A DNA stretch of 31,156 nt. It comes from JBDNFP01 sp041689775 (GTDB lineage: Bacteria > Bacteroidota > Bacteroidia > Cytophagales > Spirosomataceae). The stretch lies in contig JBDNFP010000211.1 in assembly GCA_041689775.1 (NCBI GenBank), positions 1-31,156 of the forward strand, written 5' to 3'. Below are positions 17,328 through 24,923 of this stretch, piece after piece. The position numbers and the translations under genes are program-made. Position 1 is the first letter of the stretch, and each line of letters starts with the position of its first letter. The notes beneath the pieces were generated by a model. The model was not told the DNA's origin, did not search any database, and worked only from the letters and a program-made list of their open reading frames with translations.

Positions 17328-19229
17328 TCACTTGATTCGCCACTCAATACGACGGTTGAGACGGCGATTTTCTTCGGTGGTGTTGGATACCTTAGGCTTG
17401 GTTTTACCGTACCCAACTGCACTCAAACGATTGCTCTGAATTCCATAGTCTACAAGGTAAGTCGTTACACTTTGGGCTCGTTGCTTCGATAATTCCATAT
17501 TTTCTTTATCACTACCAATATCATCAGTATGCCCGGAAATCTCAATAATAAGCCTCGGGTTATTGTTTAAAAATGATCCTAATTTTTGTAGCTCAACCTT
17601 TGACTTTTCGTCGAGTGCGTACTTACCCGTGCCAAAAAAGATGTTACTGAGTACCTCGATCCGATCTTTTTCCGCTCTCTCCAACAGAATATCTAGGCTA
17701 ATGGAGGGTGTGGAGTCTGAAGAAGCGAATGTCATACTTTTAAAAAGGTACCCTTCTTTACTGACGTACAAGGCATGCTCCCGATTTTGGTTGAGTACGG
17801 CGAGATAGTCGCCCGATAACTGGGAAGTAAAGGTAGAAACCGGTTCCTGGCTGGAAAGGTCATATAGTTCCAAAGAGGCTTGTAAAGGTTCTCCGGTTTT
17901 CTGGTCCAGTATTCTACCCTTTATAAAATGAGTAGGAACGAAGAGTTTCCGCAGAGTCTCAGGCACCTCAAATTCAAAAATCAAAGCCCGTCTTCCCTTC
18001 ACATCTTTCCGGTCATCGGTGTAGTACGCTTTTCTACCGTCTGCTGTAATAAAGAGCCCTACCTGATCAGAAACCGTGTTGATGGGGTAGCCTAGGTTAT
18101 AGGGTTCAGACCAACGGGCGTCTTCCTGTTGGGAAAGATACAGATCAAAGCCACCGAGACCGGGGTGTCCGTTGGAAGCATAAAAGAGCGTTCGACCGTT
18201 GGCGTGGATGAAGGGTGCGTTCTCATCTTCAGCGGTGTTGATGGGGGTGCCTAAATTAGTTGGTTCGCTCCATTCTCCGTTTGCACTCCGTATGGACTTC
18301 CAGATATCGGCCTTACCTTCTCCCCCGACCCGATCGGACGCAAAATACAAAGAACTACCATCGGCGGATAGAGAGGGCTGTGATTCCCAGAACCGCGAAT
18401 TAATGACTGGACCCATGTTGAGGGGAGATTGCCAGATTTTACCTTCCCGCTTAGAGAAGTACAGATCACAACTCCCGTACCCATCCCGACGATTACAGGC
18501 CGTAAAAACCAGGGTGGTACCATCAGCTGAGATGGTACAAGTACCTTCATTATTCTCAGAATTAATTGCCGTCGATATTTCATCCGGAAAACCCCACCCT
18601 TCCGGCGTGCGACGGGCGAGATAAATATTTTCGTCCCGGGCCGGGGTTAGTCCGGTATAAATGATGGTTTCGTTGTCCGCGGTTAAAACCGGAAAAAATT
18701 GTGCTTGCAGAAAATTGATGGTATCTCCGAGGGAACGCTTCTGAACAGGAAGCGGCGATTGCATGGCCTTTTTAGCAAACTGCAGATTGGCGAGTTGTTT
18801 TTTGGTAACGGTAGCTACCGAAGATTTTTCTGAATAGTATGGAAGTGCTTTTTGGTAGTACGTCTGGGCCGAGTCATAACTCTCACGCTGGTAAGTATCC
18901 TTAGCAAGCCATTGGTAAGCGGTAGCTAGTTCGGGTGTCTCAGGATTCAAAGCCACCAATTGTCGGTAATGGTAGCGCGTAAGCACCGGTTTGCGCTGCC
19001 ATTCGTACAATTGAGCCAACCGCAAATGTACCTCCGGCAGGGTGGGTTCAAGCTCCGCTAACTTCTGATAGAACAACAACGCCTTATCAAGGTTTCGCTC
19101 CTTCCAGGCTTGTTGTGCATTCTGGTAGATGTCACGGCTGCGGCGTGACATCATGTTGTCCTGGGCGTAGGTAGCAAGACTGCCAAAAAAGAGAATGAAA
19201 AGTAGTAAACAGCGTACCAAACGGTTCAT
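17328..19229 (-). CDS. PorE-like TPR / PD40 propeller / OmpA-family lipoprotein-type envelope protein
   Basis: A 633-residue exported protein, built in order of a signal peptide (about 1-22, LLLFILFFGSLATYAQ), TPR-like helices (25-155), a WD40-like (PD40) beta-propeller (about 175-395, repeated blocks such as TISADGTTLVFTA, SLSADGSSLYFASDR and HANGRTLFYASNG), a carboxypeptidase-regulatory-like domain (about 432-505), and a C-terminal OmpA peptidoglycan-binding domain (about 525-633, ISGHTDDIGSDKENMELSKQ and NRRLNRRIEW). This order is that of PorE, a periplasmic component of the type IX secretion system that anchors the machine to peptidoglycan. Cytophagales carry several paralogues of this layout, so PorE identity is not certain. 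No lipobox cysteine is seen. Its ATG shares one base with the queE stop (TGATG), so the two are translationally coupled. Confidence 0.85.
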   Translation of the reverse strand: MNRLVRCLLLFILFFGSLATYAQDNMMSRRSRDIYQNAQQAWKERNLDKALLFYQKLAELEPTLPEVHLRLAQLYEWQRKPVLTRYHYRQLVALNPETPELATAYQWLAKDTYQRESYDSAQTYYQKALPYYSEKSSVATVTKKQLANLQFAKKAMQSPLPVQKRSLGDTINFLQAQFFPVLTADNETIIYTGLTPARDENIYLARRTPEGWGFPDEISTAINSENNEGTCTISADGTTLVFTACNRRDGYGSCDLYFSKREGKIWQSPLNMGPVINSRFWESQPSLSADGSSLYFASDRVGGEGKADIWKSIRSANGEWSEPTNLGTPINTAEDENAPFIHANGRTLFYASNGHPGLGGFDLYLSQQEDARWSEPYNLGYPINTVSDQVGLFITADGRKAYYTDDRKDVKGRRALIFEFEVPETLRKLFVPTHFIKGRILDQKTGEPLQASLELYDLSSQEPVSTFTSQLSGDYLAVLNQNREHALYVSKEGYLFKSMTFASSDSTPSISLDILLERAEKDRIEVLSNIFFGTGKYALDEKSKVELQKLGSFLNNNPRLIIEISGHTDDIGSDKENMELSKQRAQSVTTYLVDYGIQSNRLSAVGYGKTKPKVSNTTEENRRLNRRIEWRIK

Positions 19230-19870
19230 CAGGGAATATTCATGTACTTGTGTGTTTGTAACGATATTTGCCAGCGAGGATTGTCTTTGACATAATCAAT
19301 AATCTGCGGGAGCATCAATTCACTTCGGCTCCATTCCGGTTGTAGAAACAGCCGGCACTCATTTCCTACTTTGGCGGCGTGTTCTTCCGCAAATAAAAAA
19401 TCAGTCTTATTGTAGATAATTGCTTTGAGTTCTTGCGCCGCCGGATAAATATCAGCGTGCGGCTCTTTGAATTTTTTGGGTGAGAAACACACTCAATCCC
19501 AATGACCAGTCAATGGGTAAACTCCCGAGGTTTCAATATTAGTTTGAAACCCAGACTCTTGTAACTTTTTCGTTAAGGTATCCAGGTTATGCATGAGCGG
19601 TTCTCCCCCCGTAATGACCGCCAAACGGCCGGGATACGCCAACGCTCCCTGTACAATGTCCTCCAAGGAGGTTTTGGGGTACTTATCTCCATCCCACGAC
19701 TCTTTTACGTCACACCAATGGCACCCTACATCGCAGCCCCCTAGCCGGATAAAGTAGGCGGCCTTGCCAGAATGAGCACCCTCACCCTGTAATGTGTAAA
19801 AAGCTTCCATGATGGGAAGCTTCGTAGTAGTTATTACTTCCGCAATTTGCTTATCTGTTATCTGACTCAT
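19229..19870 (-). pseudogene. queE: 7-carboxy-7-deazaguanine synthase, interrupted by an in-frame TGA
   Basis: QueE is a radical-SAM enzyme that makes 7-carboxy-7-deazaguanine from carboxytetrahydropterin, en route to queuosine in tRNA. The N-terminal part (19870-19493) has MEAFYTLQGEG, the cluster motif CDVGCHWC (C-x3-C-x2-C) and VITGGEP, and ends PLTGHWD followed by TGA at 19495-19493. The same frame continues with VCFSPKKFKEPHADIYPA ... NECRLFLQPEW ... RWQISLQTHKYMNIP, the normal C-terminal half. Family members have Trp at the TGA position (D-W-x-C-x-S-P-K-K), so TGG to TGA is the only lesion; the repaired protein is 213 residues, the usual size. The second half alone could start at GTG 19492 but would lack the cluster. 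It is a nonsense mutation or a base-calling error. Confidence 0.87.
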
Positions 19871-19963
19871 CGACCCTGCTAATCCTGTTTATTATTTGTG
19901 TGATCTAAACCAATTTACTGCACACGAAGTTCTTATGGTCAGCAGAAAATCCATTATTTAGAT

Positions 19964-21001
19964 ATGCGCAAAGATACAATAACAGGCCGACCTTTTACGA
20001 ATGACTTCCTTGAACCTTTTCGGCATCTGGGAGACACTGCCGCCGATTCGGTCGTTAATGAGGTAGCTGGGCAAGGTGGTCACGCCGCCGTTGGGCCACT
20101 TATGCGCTTTCTTACCGACTACGAAGACTTTGATCTGGAAAAGCAACCTAACGCCGTTAGCGAGTTTATTGTCCGACAAAACCACTTGCCTAATGGTACT
20201 GATATACAACTGTTTAACGAAGGTGTAGGATTTTTCTGGAAACATTACCAGGTTATATCCCTTCTGCTAGGTACTTACTCCCTCCCTTATTGCTACGCAG
20301 GAGCTAACGGCGCACAAGTACTTTGGATTTCAGAACGCATTAAATCAAATACCTTCCAAAGGCTGGAAGAAACCGGAGCGTTTGTGTTTGGAATTATGCA
20401 AGAGCGGGACTGGCTAAATGAGGTCAATTTAAAGCGAATTGCCAAGATTCGCTTACTTCACGCTGCCGTGCGCTGGTTCACCCTGCACAGTGGCCGATGG
20501 AACGACGACTGGGGACATCCGGTATGTCAGGAAGATATGGCCGGAACAAACCTCTCGTTCTCGTACATCATCATTCTCGGTCTCAGAAAACTTTCCTTGA
20601 CGGTAAGCGATCGTGAAGAAAAGGCTTATCTATATTTCTGGAATCAGGTAGGAGAAATGCTTGGACTACACCCCGATCTTGCCCCAAAGAATATGTTAGA
20701 AGCCTACCGATTAGATAAGGCAATTGCCAAACGACAATTCAAACCTTCTGAGGCAGGAAAAGGACTTACCAGCGCCCTCCTTCGGGCCATTGAAGAACAA
20801 GTACCCTCCCCCACGCTCCGTAACTTCCCAGCTGCGCAGATGCGATTTTTTCTGGGTAAAACCACGGCTGATCTGTTGGGAATCCCCAAAGTTGAATGGG
20901 AGGAACGGTTTGTGAAAATTGCCTTAAATACCCCGGCCTTTCCTCAACTCCTAAAATTTCAACAACCGGTCTCGCCCGTGTTGGAGCGTTATTGGCGGTA
21001 G
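19964..21001 (+). CDS. Oxygenase MpaB family protein (DUF2236)
   Basis: A 345-residue protein of the DUF2236 / MpaB / latex-clearing-protein group, helical proteins that bind heme in the characterised members. The family pattern is visible: KIRLLHAAVRWF with H166 and R170, a conserved H175, then W183-G184-HPV-CQEDMAGTNLSFS with Q189, E190 and D191. No signal peptide. Related proteins include fungal MpaB and bacterial rubber oxygenases, but most bacterial members have no known substrate, and none can be assigned here. It is divergent from queE (93-base gap) and convergent with the phosphatase gene, with an 18-bp hairpin between. The frame is intact and the length is normal. Confidence 0.82.
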   Translation: MRKDTITGRPFTNDFLEPFRHLGDTAADSVVNEVAGQGGHAAVGPLMRFLTDYEDFDLEKQPNAVSEFIVRQNHLPNGTDIQLFNEGVGFFWKHYQVISLLLGTYSLPYCYAGANGAQVLWISERIKSNTFQRLEETGAFVFGIMQERDWLNEVNLKRIAKIRLLHAAVRWFTLHSGRWNDDWGHPVCQEDMAGTNLSFSYIIILGLRKLSLTVSDREEKAYLYFWNQVGEMLGLHPDLAPKNMLEAYRLDKAIAKRQFKPSEAGKGLTSALLRAIEEQVPSPTLRNFPAAQMRFFLGKTTADLLGIPKVEWEERFVKIALNTPAFPQLLKFQQPVSPVLERYWR

Positions 21002-21038
21002 CTGCATAGCTGTTGGCTATTCTGTTTTTTATATATCT

Positions 21039-21080
21039 GATTATCAGGTTTTTATAATTAACTATAAAGACCTGATAATC
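21039..21080. terminator. 18-bp hairpin between convergent genes
   Basis: Left arm 21039-21056 (GATTATCAGGTTTTTATA), loop ATTAAC, right arm 21063-21080. All 18 positions pair, with one T-G wobble. It lies between the MpaB-type gene and the convergent phosphatase gene and so may end both transcripts, although no clean T-run follows. It could also be an operator or mobile repeat. Confidence 0.5.
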
Positions 21081-21149
21081 TATTAAGTAACAAACTGATA
21101 GCTATTGACCGCGTAGCGGACCGTCTACTTACTGACTGCTACTTAAAAA

Positions 21150-21656
21150 TTATTCGGCAGGCTCGCCAAAGGTGGTTTCTTTGAGCCGGAATTGATAGAC
21201 ACGCCCCATCCATTTTTTTACGGATACGATAAACAAGTTATCGTAGTCACTATCGGGGATAGTTTGTTTTACGTGGTTAACAGGAAACTGGTCTAATAAA
21301 GGTAATATAGTATTGCTATGCCCTACCACAAGTATATTACCTTTGGGCAGCTTAGTTATGTATCGATACATTTCCCACAGAGTATCAGTAGAATAAGACT
21401 GTATTGTTAAAGCATTCTGTTTAACAAAAGGTTGAGCGGTGCTTCTTGTCCGGAGGGTATTGGTAGAGTACACATGCTGAATTCCTTTATCCTGTAAAAC
21501 TTTGGCCAGATCCATTGCCCGCTTTTCTCCGACCGCCGTGAGCGGAGGATTATTCGCCGGAGTAGCTCCCTTTTCGGCATGCCGAACCAAATAGACTTGG
21601 GTAGTGGTACAATTAACCAACAACAAACCAGTCATCATGATTCCTATCTTTTTCAT
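21150..21656 (-). CDS. SixA-like histidine phosphatase family lipoprotein
   Basis: A 168-residue protein of the histidine phosphatase (phosphoglycerate mutase-like) superfamily. The N-terminus is a lipoprotein signal with lipobox LVNC (C16), so the mature protein is probably lipid-anchored in the envelope. The catalytic motif is VRHAEK with the phospho-accepting H26, the second histidine is in VVGHSNT (H113), and R71/R69 in LRTRSTAQ complete the phosphate pocket. Small members resemble SixA, but a periplasmic lipoprotein is unlikely to act on phosphohistidine relay proteins; substrate unknown. Stands alone, divergent from mnmE. Confidence 0.87.
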   Translation of the reverse strand: MKKIGIMMTGLLLVNCTTTQVYLVRHAEKGATPANNPPLTAVGEKRAMDLAKVLQDKGIQHVYSTNTLRTRSTAQPFVKQNALTIQSYSTDTLWEMYRYITKLPKGNILVVGHSNTILPLLDQFPVNHVKQTIPDSDYDNLFIVSVKKWMGRVYQFRLKETTFGEPAE

Positions 21657-21758
21657 ACAAGAACTATCTTTGTGAAATTAAGCTTTTCTATAAGCGACCT
21701 AACCAACCGTAAAGATAGGTAAAACCGTAAAACGGCACTATTGCCAAGAAAAAACACT

Positions 21759-23126
21759 ATGAGTGCGAGTACAATTCAACAACAAGAACCAATTTGCGCC
21801 TTGGCTACCGCCTCAGGTGTTGGCGCTATTGCCGTCATACGAGTATCCGGGAAAGGAGCTATCGAACTTACCGGTCAATTTTTTAAAGGAAAAGACTTAA
21901 CCAAAGTAGATACGCACACGGTGCATTTTGGCACCATGCGCCATCAAGGTACGATCATTGATGAAGTACTCGTGACCGTATTCCGCTCTCCCCATTCTTT
22001 TACCAAAGAAGACTCCGTGGAAATTTCGTGCCACGGCTCCGACTATATTGTACGGCAGTTGTTGAAAGTATTAGCAACCGGCGGTGGGCGTATTGCCCGT
22101 CCGGGAGAGTTTACCCAACGGGCATTTCTCAACGGGCAGTTTGACCTGGTACAAGCCGAGGCCGTAGCCGACCTCATTGCGGCCGACTCCGAGCTAAGCC
22201 ACCGAACCGCGATGACGCAACTGCGGGGTGGTTTTTCTAAAAAATTGCAAGCCTTACGCGAGGAGCTCATTCACTTTGCGTCGCTAGTAGAGCTAGAACT
22301 CGACTTTGGTGAAGAAGACGTTGAATTTGCCGAACGCGACGACTTACGCCGCCTCATTCATAACCTGCAAGGTACCATTCGTCCCTTGATCGACTCCTTC
22401 GACTTCGGCAACGCTATCAAAGACGGGGTACCCGTGGCTATCATCGGTTCGCCGAATGTAGGTAAGTCTACCCTCCTCAATGCTTTCCTCAACGAAGAAA
22501 AAGCCATCGTGACTGACATTGCCGGTACTACCCGCGATGTGATCGAGGATATCTTGGTACTAGAAGGCATGAAGTACCGGTTTATCGACACCGCCGGAAT
22601 CCGGGAAACGCAGGATGTGGTAGAGTCGCTGGGTATAGAACGCTCACGCAATGCCATTGAAAAAGCCGACGTCGTGCTCCTATTGTTCGACAGCGACGAT
22701 ACACTTAGTGAAATCAAAGTTTTGGCGGATAGCCTACCAAATGACAAAAAAGTGATTTGGGTGCAGAATAAGGCTGACCTTGCCCACGTGGAAATACCTG
22801 CTTCATTGAGCGATTTGGGTGAGGTACTGCGTATTTCGGCCAAAACCCAACGTGGATTGGATGAGCTGCGGCAGGCCATTGTAGCTATGGTACAAAACCA
22901 ATCAGGATCAGACACCGTAGTAACCAACATGCGGCACTATGAGCACCTGATTAAAACCTCAGAGGCGCTCACAGAGGTAGTCAATGGTCTGGACAACGGT
23001 ATCACCGGCGACTTCTTGGCGCAAGATATCCGCTTGGCGCTCTACCATTTAGGCGAGATCACGGGCACCATTGTGTCGGATGATTTATTGGCTAATATTT
23101 TTTCTAAGTTTTGTATTGGGAAGTAA
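21759..23126 (+). CDS. mnmE: tRNA-modification GTPase MnmE
   Basis: MnmE, with MnmG, installs the 5-carboxymethylaminomethyl group on wobble uridine of several tRNAs. The 455-residue protein has the N-terminal tetrahydrofolate-binding domain (CALATASGVGAIAVIRVSG; GEFTQRAFLNGQFDL), then a helical domain with an embedded G domain: P-loop GSPNVGKS 230-237, IAGTTRD, DTAG 277-280 and NKAD, and ends with the invariant C-terminal CIGK carrying the catalytic cysteine. The frame is open from TTG 21741, but ATG 21759 is chosen, giving the family length. Intact. Confidence 0.96.
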   Translation: MSASTIQQQEPICALATASGVGAIAVIRVSGKGAIELTGQFFKGKDLTKVDTHTVHFGTMRHQGTIIDEVLVTVFRSPHSFTKEDSVEISCHGSDYIVRQLLKVLATGGGRIARPGEFTQRAFLNGQFDLVQAEAVADLIAADSELSHRTAMTQLRGGFSKKLQALREELIHFASLVELELDFGEEDVEFAERDDLRRLIHNLQGTIRPLIDSFDFGNAIKDGVPVAIIGSPNVGKSTLLNAFLNEEKAIVTDIAGTTRDVIEDILVLEGMKYRFIDTAGIRETQDVVESLGIERSRNAIEKADVVLLLFDSDDTLSEIKVLADSLPNDKKVIWVQNKADLAHVEIPASLSDLGEVLRISAKTQRGLDELRQAIVAMVQNQSGSDTVVTNMRHYEHLIKTSEALTEVVNGLDNGITGDFLAQDIRLALYHLGEITGTIVSDDLLANIFSKFCIGK

Positions 23127-23282
23127 AAGCTGTTAAAAAATCAGCGGCTTCGCCGCATGGTTCAACAAAATGAAGGACTAACCCACCGCCCTAGCGGCTA
23201 GTGCTAGGCCGGAACGGCTTCCTGCCGTCCCTTACCAGGCACTTGCCGAAACAAATTTTCCTTACAAGAAGGGGCGGCGCAT
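23127..23282. repeat. GC-rich cluster of small palindromes
   Basis: This 156-base gap between mnmE and the FGE gene contains several short stem-loops: GCGGC-ttc-GCCGC (23144-23156), CCGC-ccta-GCGG near 23186, CTAGC/GCTAG around 23191-23207 and ACGGC-ttcct-GCCGT (23214-23228). A related palindrome, CCGC-gta-GCGG, occurs in the gap near 21110. The look is that of REP-like elements, but no protein is encoded. Confidence 0.45.
23135..23156 (-). terminator. Intrinsic terminator of the kinase/FGE operon
   Basis: On the minus strand GCGGC, GAA, GCCGC, TGA, TTTTTT: a 5-bp GC-only stem followed by six T's, downstream of the FGE-protein gene and close behind mnmE. Confidence 0.65.
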
Positions 23283-24923
23283 CTAGTTACTAAGGCTCGC
23301 TACTACCCGAAAACCAACGTTGCCGTAGCGGCTCAGTGGGCCGTAGTAGTAGCGATAAGCCACCCGAGCGCTGAAAGGGTTGCTGCGCCAACTCCCCCCG
23401 CGCAGCACACAATAGCCCTTAGGACCATACCCATCGTTCTCCGCATTCTTCATGCCCGACCCAGACTGTTTGTACCAATCAGCAGCGTACCAATCCCGGC
23501 ACCATTCCCACACGTTACCAGACATATCATATAGGCCCAAGCTGTTAGCAGCAAGACCCTTCACCGCATGGGGTTTACCCCCAGAATTCTCAGATGTCCA
23601 ACCCACAGCTTTTATATCATTACTGCCTGCATAACTGTACGAGGACTGGGAAGGACCGCCCTGCGAGGGGCCGCCGCGAGCAGCGTACTCCCACTGTGCC
23701 TCCGTGGGTAAACTATATCGTCGGCCCCCATCCTGCCCACTCAACCATTCGCAATAAGCCAACGCATCCAAGTAGCTAACTCCTACCACAGGTAGCGTCA
23801 AGGACTTTCGTGTATAACCAAGTCTTTTGAAATAACTATCGCTACCTGTCTCCACATGATAAGCACTCCCAGCCTCCAACCAAATAGGCCAATGCGTTTT
23901 CGTTGCCTCACAAAAAACCAAATACTCCCCCACTGTTACCTCCGTAGCCCCCATGTAAAATCCATCCAACTCTACCTCGTGCTCCGGCTGCTCATCAACC
24001 TCACCACTTGTGTTGCTACCCATCGTAAAGCGACCGCCTCCTACATAAAGCATAACAACTCCTACTCTCGATACGTAATTAGCAGGTGAAAGTGCATTGG
24101 AAGGCTTGGTAAGGAATTCATCGCAATTTGCCAGTTGTTGCTTGCAGTGGGTATTCTCAGGTTTGTATATGAGGGCTTCTTCGTAGGCTAACTTCGCATC
24201 TCCATATTTCTTCAATCCATACAAACCGTCCGCCTTAGCCAACGCCTTAGAAAAATCTAACTCTAATTGACACGCTTGCACGCGTTCCAAACAATACGCA
24301 TTCTTGGTCTTATAACGCAAGGCTTCCTCATAAGCGCTCTTAGCCGCTCCATAATTCTTCGATCCATACAAACCGTCCGCCTTAGCCAACGCCTTAGAAA
24401 AATTTAACTCTAATTGACAGGCTTGCACGCGATCTAAACAGTACGCATTCTTGGTCTTATAGCGCAAGGCTTGTTGGTAAGACAATAATGCCTCCCCATA
24501 CTTCTTCGATCCATACAAACCGTCCGCCTTCGCCAACGCCTTAGAAAAATTTAACTCTAATTGACACGCTTGCACGCGATCCAAACAGTACGCATTCGTA
24601 GTCTTATAGCGCAAGGCTTTTTGGTACGATAATAGAGCCTCCCCGTACTTCTTTGAACTAAACAGACCATCCGCCTGGGTCTTAAACCGGCCAAAGGCTA
24701 CCTCATTGCGGCAACGCTTCATCGGTGCCTCTATCTGCCCCTTGGCCCCAGGATAGCCCTTCAAGATTACCTCGTACTTCGCTACGCAACAACTATAATC
24801 CTGCTGGGAAGCGCACGCCTCCGCCTCTCGGCTCAGCTCTCCTACCCGAGGACTCAACTGCTGACCATAGGCCACGCTGGAAAATAGAACCAAACAAAAA
24901 AATGAATACCGCAGTCTCTTCAT
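23283..24923 (-). CDS. Secreted TPR-like repeat protein with FGE-sulfatase (SUMF1) domain
   Basis: A 546-residue exported protein: signal peptide 1-20 (SFFCLVLFSSVAYG), a Cys-rich first block, four 49-residue repeats (77-125, 126-174, 175-223, 224-272) resembling TPR or Sel1-like helices with conserved YC and AC cysteines, then a formylglycine-generating-enzyme fold (about 290-545: GGGRFTMGS, EVTVGEYLVFC, PVVGVSYLDALAYCEWLS, SLPTEAQWEYAARGG, SGNVWEWCRDWY, LRGGSW, GFRVV). In catalytic FGE two cysteines follow the RGGS motif; none does here, so sulfatase activation is unlikely and a binding role is more plausible. Its ATG overlaps the kinase stop by four bases (ATGA). FGE-domain proteins are often encoded beside bacterial Ser/Thr kinases. 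Last gene of the operon. Confidence 0.88.
   Translation of the reverse strand: MKRLRYSFFCLVLFSSVAYGQQLSPRVGELSREAEACASQQDYSCCVAKYEVILKGYPGAKGQIEAPMKRCRNEVAFGRFKTQADGLFSSKKYGEALLSYQKALRYKTTNAYCLDRVQACQLELNFSKALAKADGLYGSKKYGEALLSYQQALRYKTKNAYCLDRVQACQLELNFSKALAKADGLYGSKNYGAAKSAYEEALRYKTKNAYCLERVQACQLELDFSKALAKADGLYGLKKYGDAKLAYEEALIYKPENTHCKQQLANCDEFLTKPSNALSPANYVSRVGVVMLYVGGGRFTMGSNTSGEVDEQPEHEVELDGFYMGATEVTVGEYLVFCEATKTHWPIWLEAGSAYHVETGSDSYFKRLGYTRKSLTLPVVGVSYLDALAYCEWLSGQDGGRRYSLPTEAQWEYAARGGPSQGGPSQSSYSYAGSNDIKAVGWTSENSGGKPHAVKGLAANSLGLYDMSGNVWEWCRDWYAADWYKQSGSGMKNAENDGYGPKGYCVLRGGSWRSNPFSARVAYRYYYGPLSRYGNVGFRVVASLSN
24108..24695 (-). repeat. Four 147-bp tandem repeats inside the FGE gene
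   Basis: Four in-frame copies of a 147-base (49-codon) unit. The central copies are nearly identical at DNA level (shared run ccatacaaaccgtccgcctt and others), and the outer two are more divergent. The high identity between neighbours suggests recent duplication or gene conversion, and the copy number may vary between strains. Confidence 0.88.

Noticed and set aside
19493..19495. TGA as selenocysteine or as a genome-wide Trp codon
   Set aside because: The family has Trp here, not Cys, and TGA works as an ordinary stop in other genes of the window (for example hsdS and the kinase gene).
22358..22930. Minus-strand ORF of 190 codons opposite mnmE
   Set aside because: Antisense shadow of the conserved G domain; Ser-rich with no motif.
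24108..24695. CRISPR-like array
   Set aside because: The repeats are 147 bases, in frame, protein-coding and without spacers.
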